38,348 nucleotides of DNA from Microbispora hainanensis (lineage in GTDB: Bacteria; Actinomycetota; Actinomycetes; Streptosporangiales; Streptosporangiaceae). Location: positions 1-38,348 of the forward strand of contig NZ_VIRM01000072.1 in the NCBI RefSeq assembly GCF_006874475.1. Direction: 5' to 3'. Position numbers and translations under genes: made by a program. Position 1 is the stretch's first letter. Every line of letters begins with the position of its first letter. Positions 7,474-15,858 of the stretch are shown here, in pieces. The notes below the pieces were generated by a model. The model was given only the letters and a program-made list of their open reading frames with translations. It did no database searches and was not told the origin of the DNA.

Positions 7474-8739
7474 ATGCAGAGTTGGCAGATGGCCGGGCCG
7501 GCGGGCTGGGAGCAGCGGTTCCTGCCCATGGTCACCGTGGTCCCCTACGTGCTGCTGGCCGTCATGGCCGCCGTGACCATCGCCTTCAAGCACGACCAGC
7601 CCGGCTCCCTCGCCGTCGACCTCGTGCTCTGTGCGGCGGCCGCGCTGTGGAGCCTGGCGCTCTTCACGCTGCGCCCGGCGTGGCGCGACCGGACCGGCGT
7701 GATGGGCGTCTTCCTGGCGGGCCTGGTCGTGTTCGGGCTGGTCATGGTTCTGCGCAATCCGTGGTTCGGCTTGTACACGCCGGCGCTGTACTTCTACGCG
7801 TACCGGATCATCGGCTGGCCGCGCGAGCTGTACTTCATCGCCGGCGTCGCGGTGGTGGCCGGCACGGCACAGGCGGCAGGCCTGGACACCGGCTCCTGGG
7901 CCGGTCGTCTCGAGTTCCTGGGGATCCTGATCGTCAACGTCGCGCCGATGTGCCTGCTGGCCTGGATGGGCGAGATCGGCGGGCGGTACTACGACTCCCG
8001 GGAGGAGGCGCTGCGCGAGGCCCGGGAGGCCAACTCGCGGCTGGCCGCGGCGCTGGCCGAGAACGGGGCGCTGCAGGAACGGCTGGTGGAGCAGGCCCGC
8101 GCGGCCGGCGTCCTGGACGAGCGGGCCCGGATGGCTCGGGAGATCCACGACACGCTGGCCCAGGGCCTGACCGGCATCGTGACCCAGTTGCAGGCCGCCG
8201 AGCACGCGGCCGACGACCCGGCCGCGTGGCGCCGGCACCACGCGGCGGCGACCGCGCTGGCCCGGGAGAGCCTGACCGAGGCGCGGCGCTCGGTGAACGA
8301 GTTGCGCCCGGAGCCGCTGGAGACCGGCCGCCTGGCCGACGCCGTGAGCGAGGTGGCGGCCAAGTGGTCGGCCCGCCACAGCGTCCCGGCCCAGGTCACG
8401 GTCACCGGCGAAACCCGCACGATGCGCCCGGAGGCCGAGGTCGCCCTGTTACGGGTCGCCCAGGAGTCCTTGGCCAACGCCGCCAAGCATGCCGGCACCG
8501 TCACCCGCGTCGGCATCACCCTTTCCTACATGGACCGGCAGGTGGCCCTCGACGTCCGCGACGACGGCGGCGGCTTCGATCCGGCCGCCCAGGCCGAGCG
8601 TGACGGGGGCTTCGGGCTGGTGGCGATGCGGCAGCGGGTCGAGGCGTTGTCGGGCACGTTGCAGATCGAATCGGAGATGGGGGGCGGGACGGGGATCTCG
8701 GCCTGCCTGCCGGTCGAGGCGCCGGAGGTGCGTTCGTGA
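7474..8739 (+). CDS. NarL-system sensor histidine kinase (HisKA_3 type)
   Basis: The 421-aa protein has an N-terminal multi-helix membrane region (about residues 17-165, five to six hydrophobic segments) and a short coiled-coil linker rich in Ala, Glu and Arg (about 170-215). It then has a HisKA_3 dimerisation domain with phospho-acceptor H225 in R-E-I-H-D-T-L-A-Q-G and a HATPase_c domain with N-box E-S-L-A-N-A-A-K-H-A and G-box D-D-G-G-G-F-D. It would autophosphorylate and pass phosphate to the regulator encoded next, which overlaps it by 4 bp. There is no recognisable extracellular ligand domain, so the stimulus may be sensed in the membrane. Confidence 0.93.
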   Translation: MQSWQMAGPAGWEQRFLPMVTVVPYVLLAVMAAVTIAFKHDQPGSLAVDLVLCAAAALWSLALFTLRPAWRDRTGVMGVFLAGLVVFGLVMVLRNPWFGLYTPALYFYAYRIIGWPRELYFIAGVAVVAGTAQAAGLDTGSWAGRLEFLGILIVNVAPMCLLAWMGEIGGRYYDSREEALREAREANSRLAAALAENGALQERLVEQARAAGVLDERARMAREIHDTLAQGLTGIVTQLQAAEHAADDPAAWRRHHAAATALARESLTEARRSVNELRPEPLETGRLADAVSEVAAKWSARHSVPAQVTVTGETRTMRPEAEVALLRVAQESLANAAKHAGTVTRVGITLSYMDRQVALDVRDDGGGFDPAAQAERDGGFGLVAMRQRVEALSGTLQIESEMGGGTGISACLPVEAPEVRS

Positions 8740-9383
8740 GTGACCCGATCAAGCTGCTCATCGCCGACGACCACCCGGTGGTACGGGACGGGCTGAGCAG
8801 CATGTTCGCCCGCGACCCCGAGTTCGCCGTGGTCGGCGAGGCGGCGGACGGGGCCGAGGCGGTCCGGCTGGCCGTGACGCTCGGGCCGGACGTGATCCTC
8901 ATGGACCTGCGGATGGCCGGCATGGACGGCGTCACCGCGATCGCCGAGCTGACCCGGCGCGGGGTGCCGGCCCGGGTGCTGGTGCTGACCACCTACGACA
9001 CCGACAGCCACGTGCTGCCCGCGATCGAGGCCGGTGCCACCGGCTACCTGCTCAAGGACGCGCCGCGAGACGATCTGCTGCGCGCCGTACGCGCGGCCGC
9101 CCGTGGCGAGGTCGCGCTGTCTCCGTCGGTCGCCGCCCGCCTGATGAGCCGGCTGCGCACCCCGGCGCCGTCGACCGGCCCGTTGAGTCAGCGCGAGCTG
9201 GAGGTGCTGCGCCTGGTCGCGGCCGGGCACACCAACCGGGAGGCGGCCTCCCGTCTGTTCATCACCGAGGCCACGGTCAAGACGCACTTGCTCAACATCT
9301 ACGCGAAGCTCGACGTCAACGACCGTGCGGCCGCGGTCGCGGAGGGGTACAACCGCGGCCTGCTCGGTGCTCCCGAGCGGTGA
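8736..9383 (+). CDS. NarL/LuxR-family response regulator
   Basis: The 215-aa protein has a receiver domain with acidic pair D11/D12, phospho-acceptor D57 in I-L-M-D-L-R-M and a conserved lysine in Y-L-L-K-D-A. A C-terminal LuxR-type helix-turn-helix follows (about 145-205, L-S-Q-R-E-L-E-V-L-R-L and T-V-K-T-H). GTG 8736 overlaps the kinase stop (GTGA), a typical coupled pair. It ends 6 bp from the convergent purU stop. Its targets are unknown; the palindrome cluster at 6937-7012 is the best nearby candidate. Confidence 0.95.
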   Translation: MSDPIKLLIADDHPVVRDGLSSMFARDPEFAVVGEAADGAEAVRLAVTLGPDVILMDLRMAGMDGVTAIAELTRRGVPARVLVLTTYDTDSHVLPAIEAGATGYLLKDAPRDDLLRAVRAAARGEVALSPSVAARLMSRLRTPAPSTGPLSQRELEVLRLVAAGHTNREAASRLFITEATVKTHLLNIYAKLDVNDRAAAVAEGYNRGLLGAPER

Positions 9384-9389
9384 GGGGGG

Positions 9390-10256
9390 TCAGCGGAAGA
9401 CGACGGTGCGGTCGCCGTTGAGGAGGACGCGGTTCTCGCTGTGCCAGCGCACGGCCCTGGCCAGCACCCGCGCCTCCACGTCGCGGCCTACGGTGACGAG
9501 CGCGTCCGGGTCGAGCGAGTGATCGACGCGCTCCACGTCCTGCTCGATGATCGGCCCCTCGTCGAGGTCGGCCGTGACGTAGTGCGCGGTGGCGCCGATC
9601 AGCTTGACGCCGCGGTCGTGCGCCTGGTGGTAGGGCTTGGCGCCCTTGAACCCCGGCAAAAACGAGTGGTGGATGTTGATCGCCCGGCCCTCCAGGCGCT
9701 TGCACATGTCGTCGCTGAGGATCTGCATGTAGCGGGCGAGCACCACCAGGTCGGTGTCGAGCTCCTCGGCCAGCTCCAGGACGCGCCGCTCGGCCTCGGG
9801 CTTGGTGTCGGGCGTGACGGGCACGTGGTGGAACGGCACGCCGTAGAACTCGGCCAGCGGTTCGAGGTCGCGGTGGTTGGAGACGATCGCGGGGATCTCG
9901 ACGTTCAGCGCGCCGACCCGCTGCCGGTAGAGCAGGTCGTTGACGCAGTGGCCGAACTTCGACACGAGCACGAGTGTCCTCGTCGGCGTCACGGCGTCCT
10001 TGATCTGCCAGTTCATCCGGAAGGAGTCGCCGACGTGGGAGAAGCCGCGGCGCAGCTCCTCGATGTCGCCGCGGCCCTCGGGCACCCCGAAGTGCACCCG
10101 CATGAAGAAGTGGCCGTTCGTCCGGTCGTTGAACTCCTGGCTCTGCAGGATGTCGCCCGCGTGCTGGACGAGGAAGCCGCTCACCGCGTAGACGATCCCC
10201 GGCCGGTCGACGCAGGAGAACGTGAGGACGAACTCGCGACCCGGGCGAGCGGACAT
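9390..10256 (-). CDS. purU: Formyltetrahydrofolate deformylase
   Basis: The enzyme hydrolyses 10-formyl-THF to formate and THF. The 288-aa protein has an N-terminal ACT domain (about 8-85, starting F-V-L-T-F-S-C-V-D-R-P-G-I-V) and a C-terminal formyltransferase domain with N-I-H-H-S-F-L-P-G-F-K-G and A-D-L-D-E-G-P-I-I. I place the start at ATG 10256, which has GGAGG 4 bp upstream. The upstream ATG at 10286 would run through the operator. In this cluster it would release one-carbon units produced by demethylation and regenerate THF, feeding formate to the molybdoenzyme. The promoter carries the same operator as the betaine genes. Confidence 0.93.
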   Translation of the reverse strand: MSARPGREFVLTFSCVDRPGIVYAVSGFLVQHAGDILQSQEFNDRTNGHFFMRVHFGVPEGRGDIEELRRGFSHVGDSFRMNWQIKDAVTPTRTLVLVSKFGHCVNDLLYRQRVGALNVEIPAIVSNHRDLEPLAEFYGVPFHHVPVTPDTKPEAERRVLELAEELDTDLVVLARYMQILSDDMCKRLEGRAINIHHSFLPGFKGAKPYHQAHDRGVKLIGATAHYVTADLDEGPIIEQDVERVDHSLDPDALVTVGRDVEARVLARAVRWHSENRVLLNGDRTVVFR

Positions 10257-10267
10257 GGAGCCTCCAG

Positions 10268-10332
10268 AGTGCGTCATACGCAACATAGTGTCGTATGCGC
10301 AACAGCGTGGCCCGTCGCGTCGACCAGGTCAA
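10268..10332 (-). promoter_or_regulatory. Promoter and double IclR-type operator of purU
   Basis: Reading leftwards: -35 TTGACC (10332-10327), 17 bp, -10 CACGCT (10309-10304), then GTTGCG (10303-10298) with no gap. A second site, AGTGCG-TCATA-CGCAAC on the plus strand, occupies 10268-10284, next to the ribosome binding site. This copies the layout before the dimethylglycine dehydrogenase gene, including an identical -10. Confidence 0.65.
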
Positions 10333-10338
10333 GAGCCT

Positions 10339-10355
10339 GGTGCGCAATATGCGTA
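10339..10355 (+). promoter_or_regulatory. IclR-type operator in front of iclR copy 2
   Basis: TGCGCAATATGCGTA (10341-10355) is an imperfect palindrome that begins GGTGCG, a variant of the recurring arm. It ends 10 bp before the iclR ATG, so autoregulation is likely. No clear -35 is visible. Confidence 0.5.
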
Positions 10356-10365
10356 GAGTTGTGTC

Positions 10366-11148
10366 ATGAGCAACGAGCCGGGTGAGGGCACCACCGTACA
10401 GTCCGTCGACCGCGCTCTCACCATCCTGAAGTTGCTCGCCCGCGACGGTGAGCTCGGCGTCAGCGAGCTCGCGGCCACCCTCGGCGTGCACAGGTCCACC
10501 GCGTTCCGCCTGGTGGCGACGCTGGAGAGCCACGACCTGGTCGAGCAGGACAGCGATCGCGGCAGATATCGGCTCGGCGTGGGCGTGGTCAGGCTCGCCG
10601 GGGCGACCAGTGCGCGGCTCGACCTGGTGCGCGAGAGCAGGGCCGTCACGCCGGCGCTCGCCCGCGCCGTGGGGGAGACCGTCAACGTGGCCGTCCTCTC
10701 CGGCGGGGAGGCCCTGTACGTCGACCAGGTCGCCGGACCGTCGGCGCTTCAGCTCCACCACTGGGTGGGGCAGCGGATCCCCCTGCACGCGACCTCCAAC
10801 GGCAAGGTGCTGCTCGCGCACGCGCCCGCCGCGCTGCGTGAGGAGGTGATCGCGGCCGGGCTGCCCGTCCTCGCCACGCGGACCGTCACCGATCCCGGAC
10901 GGCTGCGCGCGGAACTCGCCGAGGTGCGGCGCCGTGGGTACGCGACGGCGGTGGACGAACTGGAGGACGGCCTGAGCGCGGTCGCGGCGCCCGTCCGGGG
11001 CGCGGACGGCTCCGTCGTCGCCTCGGTCAGCGCCTCCGGTCCCACGTTCCGGATGCCCGAAACGGCGATCACTGCCGTGGCGGAGCAGGTCATGGCGGCG
11101 GCCGCCGAGATATCTGCCCGAATGGGATGGTTTGGGGCAGTGCTGTAA
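10366..11148 (+). CDS. IclR-family transcriptional regulator, copy 2
   Basis: This 260-aa IclR protein has an N-terminal winged helix-turn-helix (about 10-75, H-R-S-T-A-F-R-L-V) and a C-terminal effector domain (about 85-255, with V-S-A-S-G-P). It is paralogous to the copy at 5538-6323 throughout its length, with near-identical recognition helices, so both may bind the same GTTGCG palindrome. It is divergent from purU and lies immediately upstream of the transporter operon. Two related regulators within 5 kb could respond to different intermediates, or one could be a backup. This is inference. Confidence 0.92.
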   Translation: MSNEPGEGTTVQSVDRALTILKLLARDGELGVSELAATLGVHRSTAFRLVATLESHDLVEQDSDRGRYRLGVGVVRLAGATSARLDLVRESRAVTPALARAVGETVNVAVLSGGEALYVDQVAGPSALQLHHWVGQRIPLHATSNGKVLLAHAPAALREEVIAAGLPVLATRTVTDPGRLRAELAEVRRRGYATAVDELEDGLSAVAAPVRGADGSVVASVSASGPTFRMPETAITAVAEQVMAAAAEISARMGWFGAVL

Positions 11149-11213
11149 AAAAGCGGAAGAAGCCTTGACTCTCCGCGAGCCACGGGTCGATTCTGTTCCT
11201 CGATAAGCAAACA

Positions 11214-11230
11214 GGTGCGTAATGCGCAAC
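11214..11230 (+). promoter_or_regulatory. IclR-type operator of the betaine transporter operon
   Basis: GGTGCG-TAATG-CGCAAC matches the consensus in 11 of 12 arm bases. It precedes the aldehyde dehydrogenase remnant and proV. A possible -35 TTGACT lies at 11165-11170, but no good -10 follows it. Confidence 0.6.
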
Positions 11231-11280
11231 TAGTGGTGTGCACGCCCTGCTTTGTCGTGGCGACCGGAAGGTAACTGCCT

Positions 11281-11576
11281 GTGGCAGCCCTCAACATCGG
11301 TGGCGCCTGGATCGACGCTGTCACAGGCGGACGCCGTACGCACAGACGCCCGGCCGGCGGCTCCATCGTCGTGACCGTCGCGGCGGCGACCTGCCCGAGC
11401 GCGTACCCCGAGGTCGAGCACGTCCGGGGAAACACCGATCCCCGTCCCCTGCGCCGGTTCCCCCCGCGTGAGGACCCGCGTGACGAGCCGCGTGAAGAGC
11501 CGCGTGAAGAGCCCCCCGGTGAGCGGCGTGCCGAGCGGCGAGGGAGCAGGGCGACGACCAAGGAGTGTGAGGTGTC

Positions 11577-11580
<4 letters not shown>
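11281..11580 (+). pseudogene. Internally deleted aldehyde dehydrogenase remnant (betaine aldehyde dehydrogenase-like)
   Basis: A 99-aa ORF starts at GTG 11281 with GGAAGG 9 bp upstream. Residues 4-37 (L-N-I-G-G-A-W-I-D-A-V-T-G-G-R-R then P-A-G-G-S-I-V-V-T-V-A-A-A-T) look like the N-terminus of an aldehyde dehydrogenase. Residues 41-60 (A-Y-P-E-V-E-H-V-R-G-N-T-D-P-R-P-L-R-R-F) look like the extreme C-terminus of the same family, which usually ends in a K-H-V..N...P.P.R-W-F pattern. Everything between, including the active site, is missing; the junction lies near 11392-11403. The tail past residue 60 is charged and repetitive (R-E-D-P-R-D-E-P-R-E-E-P). The stop overlaps the proV ATG, so it may still be translated as a leader peptide. 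The identification rests on my reading of two short segments. Confidence 0.55.
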
Positions 11581-12661
<1,081 letters not shown>

Positions 12662-12662
<1 letters not shown>

Positions 12663-14641
12663 TGGTGGCGGTCAGCGCGCCGGTGACGCGCCGGCTCCCC
12701 TCACGGTCGTACATCACGGGCGCGGTCCTCCTCGCCTGGATCGCGCTGTGGGTGTTCCTGAACGGCCGCGACACCCTCCCCCTGGGCGGCGCGCAGCTCA
12801 CCCCCCTGCACACCCGGTTCGGCGAGGGCGCGGACGTGATCGACGCGAACCGCGACAGCAACCCGGTGTTCCTGTACTTCGTCAACTACATCCGGCTCTT
12901 CATCGACGCCACGGTGACGTCCGTGCAGGCGCTGATCAGCCGGCCGTCCTTCGGCCGTCCCGTGCCGCTCGCCGGCTGGCTCGGCGTGACCGGCGTCGCC
13001 ACCGCGATCGCGTACCTGTACGGCAACCGCAAGGTCGCCGTGCTGACGGCGGCCGGGTTCGTGTCGTTCGGCCTGCTCGGGCTGTGGGAGGAGAGCATGG
13101 ACACGCTCGCCCTCACCCTGACGGCCGTCGCGCTGTCGCTCGCGGTCGGCATCCCCCTCGGCGTCTGGGCCGGGCTCAGCGACCGGTTCAACCGGATCGT
13201 CACGCCGGTGCTGGACTTCATGCAGACCATGCCGACGTTCGTCTACCTGGCCCCGCTCACGCTCTTCTTCCTGATCGGGCCGGCCAGCGCCACCGCCGCG
13301 ACGATGATCTACGCGATTCCGCCCGCGATCCGGCTCACCGCGCACGGCATCAGGCAGACGCCGCCGGCCACGCTGGAGGCAGCCGAGGCGCTCGGCGTCA
13401 CGGGCGGCCAGGCGCTGCGCAAGGTGCGGCTGCCGCTGGCCAAGCAGACGATCGTGGTCGGGATCAACCAGACCATCATGGCCGCCCTGTCCATGGCGAC
13501 GATCGCCGCGCTGATCGACGCGCCCGGCCTCGGCAAGACCGTGCTGAAGGCGCTGCAGACGCTCGACGTGGGCACCGCCTTCAACGCCGGGCTGGCCATC
13601 GTGATCATGGCGATCGTGCTCGACCGGGTGACCTCGGCCGCCAGCCGCCGCGTGGAGATCGCCCACCGCACCGGCCGGTCGGGCCGCCGGCGCCTGCGCC
13701 GGGTGGAGACGGCGGTGACCGCGGTCGTGGCCGTGGTGCTCGTCTACCTCTCCTACACCTACGTCTGGGCCGCGGAGTTCCCCGCCGGCGCCGACGTCGG
13801 CTCGTACGTGCGGCGCGGCGCCGACGCCGCGAGCGGCTGGGCTCAGGAGACGCTGGTCGCGTACACGAACGGGCTGAAGAACGCCATCACCTACGCCCTG
13901 CTCAACCCGTTCGAGGCGCTGCTCGCCCACTCGCCGTGGTGGCTGGTCGCCGTGGTGGCGGTGGCCCTCGCGCTGCTGCTCGCGGGCGTGCGCGCGTCGA
14001 TCACCGCCGCGGTGGGCTGCGTGCTGCTCGTCGCGCTCGGCCTGTGGCACGACAGCATGGTCACGCTCGCCACCACGCTGGTCGCGACGCTCCTCGTGAT
14101 GGTCCTGGGAGTGGTCCTCGGGGTGTGGATGGGGCGCAGCGACCGGGTCGACCGCATACTGCGGCCGGTGCTCGACGCCGGTCAGACCATGCCGGCTTTC
14201 GTCTACCTGGTGCCGATCCTCGGCCTGTTCGGCGCCACCCGGTTCACCGCCATCATCGCGGCCGTGGTGTTCGCCGCGCCGGTGTCGGTGAAGCTGGTCG
14301 CCGAGGGGATCCGCGGGGTCCCGCACACGGCGGTCGAGGCGGCGACGGCCGGCGGCGCGAGCACCTGGCAGCTCATCTCCAAGGTGCAGCTGCCGATGGC
14401 CCGCGCCGGGATCACGCTCGCCGCCAGCCAGGGCCTCATCTACGTGCTGTCGATGGTCGTCGTCGGCGGCCTGGTCGGCGCGGGCGCCCTGGGATATGAC
14501 GTCGTGGCCGGTTTCTCCCAATACCAGCTGCGCGGCAAGGGCCTGGCCGCCGGGCTCGCGATCGTCGTGCTCGGAATCGTGCTCGACCGGATCATGCGGG
14601 CCGCGGCCGCGCGGGCCGGCGGCTCTTCGGCCACCCGATGA
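12662..14641 (+). CDS. proW: Fused tandem glycine betaine ABC permease (two ProW domains)
   Basis: At 659 aa this is twice the usual ProW size. Two complete permease units are fused. The first (about residues 140-340) contains E-A-A-E-A-L-G-V-T-G-G-Q-A-L-R-K-V, and the second (about 460-650) contains E-A-A-T-A-G-G-A-S-T-W-Q-L-I-S-K-V; both are the EAA loops that contact ProV. Each unit is preceded by its own leading hydrophobic segments. I chose ATG 12662, which overlaps the proV stop; the open frame further left is a shadow of proV. A single polypeptide would thus supply both halves of the channel, possibly with non-identical ATPase contacts. ProX follows 29 bp downstream. Confidence 0.9.
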
Positions 14642-14670
14642 ACCCGTAACACCCCCTCAGGAGGACCAAC

Positions 14671-15645
14671 GTGGCAGCGACAAGGAAATATGGGCCGCGC
14701 GTGCTCGCGCTGGTGACAGGCGCGGGACTTCTGCTCTCCGGGTGCGGAGGCGCGAAGGTCGGGGAGTCCCAGGCGGCCTCCGACGGCAAGGGCGGTTGCG
14801 GCACCGTCAACCTCGCGATCAATCCGTGGGTGGGCTATGAGGCCAACGCCGCCGTCATCGCGTACGTCGCGGAGAAGAACCTGGGGTGCACGGTCGTCAA
14901 GAAGGACCTCAAGGAGGAGGTCGCCTGGCAGGGCTTCGGCACCGGCGAGGTCGACGCGATCGTGGAGAACTGGGGCCACGACGACCTCAAGAAGAAGTAC
15001 ATGGACGAGCAGAAGACCGCCGTGTCGGGCGGCGTCACCGGCAACAAGGGCGTCATCGGCTGGTTCGTGCCGCCGTGGATGGCGGAGAAGTATCCCGACA
15101 TCACCGACTGGAAGAACCTCAACAAGTACGCCGACCTGTTCAAGACCTCCGAGTCGGGCGGCAAGGGGCAGCTGCTGGACGGCGACCCCAGCTTCGTCAC
15201 CAACGACGAGGCGCTGGTGAAGAACCTCGACCTGAACTTCAAGGTGGTCTACGCCGGGAGCGAGGCCGCCCTCATCACGGCCTTCCGCCAGGCGGAGAAG
15301 ACCAAGACGCCGCTGCTTGGCTACTTCTACGACCCGCAGTGGTTCATGTCCGAGGTGAAGCTGGTCAAGGTGAACCTGCCCGAGTACACCGAGGGCTGCG
15401 ACGCGGACGCCGAGAAGATCGCGTGCGACTACCCGGTCTACGACCTCGACAAGATCGTGAGCAAGAAGTTCGCCGGCTCCGGCAGCCCGGCCTACCAGCT
15501 CATCAAGAACTTCACCTGGACGAACGACGACCAGAACCTCGTGGCCAAGTACATCTCCGAGGACAAGATGTCCCCGGAGGACGCGGCCGCCAAGTGGGTC
15601 AACGACAACCCCGGCAAGGTGAAGGCCTGGCTGCCGTCCTCATGA
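14671..15645 (+). CDS. proX: Glycine betaine ABC transporter substrate-binding lipoprotein
   Basis: The 324-aa protein begins with a lipoprotein signal whose lipobox L-L-S-G-C25 places the mature N-terminal cysteine at residue 25. The OpuAC-type binding domain follows (about 45-318), with W-V-G-Y-E-A-N near its start, V-E-N-W-G-H-D and W-F-V-P-P-W in the region expected to form the aromatic ligand cage. GTG 14671 is preceded by AGGAGG (14659-14664). It would deliver glycine betaine or a related quaternary amine to the fused permease. A strong terminator follows, so it ends the operon. Confidence 0.93.
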   Translation: MAATRKYGPRVLALVTGAGLLLSGCGGAKVGESQAASDGKGGCGTVNLAINPWVGYEANAAVIAYVAEKNLGCTVVKKDLKEEVAWQGFGTGEVDAIVENWGHDDLKKKYMDEQKTAVSGGVTGNKGVIGWFVPPWMAEKYPDITDWKNLNKYADLFKTSESGGKGQLLDGDPSFVTNDEALVKNLDLNFKVVYAGSEAALITAFRQAEKTKTPLLGYFYDPQWFMSEVKLVKVNLPEYTEGCDADAEKIACDYPVYDLDKIVSKKFAGSGSPAYQLIKNFTWTNDDQNLVAKYISEDKMSPEDAAAKWVNDNPGKVKAWLPSS

Positions 15646-15708
15646 GGGCCCAGCCCCGCCGCCGCCGCCCGTCCCCGTGATCGGGTGCGCGGATCGGGCC
15701 TCACCCCG

Positions 15709-15763
15709 TGCCCGGTACCGATCTTCCCCCTTCGGTACCGGGCATCCTTTTGTCCTGTTTTTG
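15709..15763 (+). terminator. Rho-independent terminator of proVWX
   Basis: TGCCCGGTACCGA (15709-15721) pairs perfectly over 13 bp with TCGGTACCGGGCA (15732-15744) around a 10-nt loop. A T-rich tail at 15747-15763 follows. It is the clearest terminator in the window. Confidence 0.9.
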
Positions 15764-15767
15764 ATGC

Positions 15768-15833
15768 TTGACAGCCGCATCATGAGGCGTCACGCTTGTT
15801 GCGTTAAGCGCATAATGTTGCGAATAACGCAAC
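15768..15833 (+). promoter_or_regulatory. Promoter and tandem IclR-type operators of the dimethylglycine/sarcosine operon
   Basis: -35 TTGACA (15768-15773), 17 bp, -10 CACGCT (15791-15796), then one base and GTTGCG-TTAAG-CGCATA (15798-15814). The best copy of the operator, GTTGCGAATAACGCAAC (perfect 6-bp arms), lies at 15817-15833, just ahead of the ribosome binding site. A further partial arm, ATGCAAC, is at 15839-15845. Confidence 0.7.
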
Positions 15834-15858
15834 AAGATATGCAACAACGGAGGTGGGT

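Noticed and set aside
11165..11193. TTGACT as -35 of the transporter operon
   Set aside because: No acceptable -10 lies 16-18 bp downstream, and the operator is 49 bp away, unlike the three clear cases. I leave the promoter unassigned.
12701..14521. 606-codon open frame opposite the permease
   Set aside because: Its composition is dominated by Arg, Gly, Asp and His, a typical antisense shadow of a high-GC gene. The plus-strand permease is clear.
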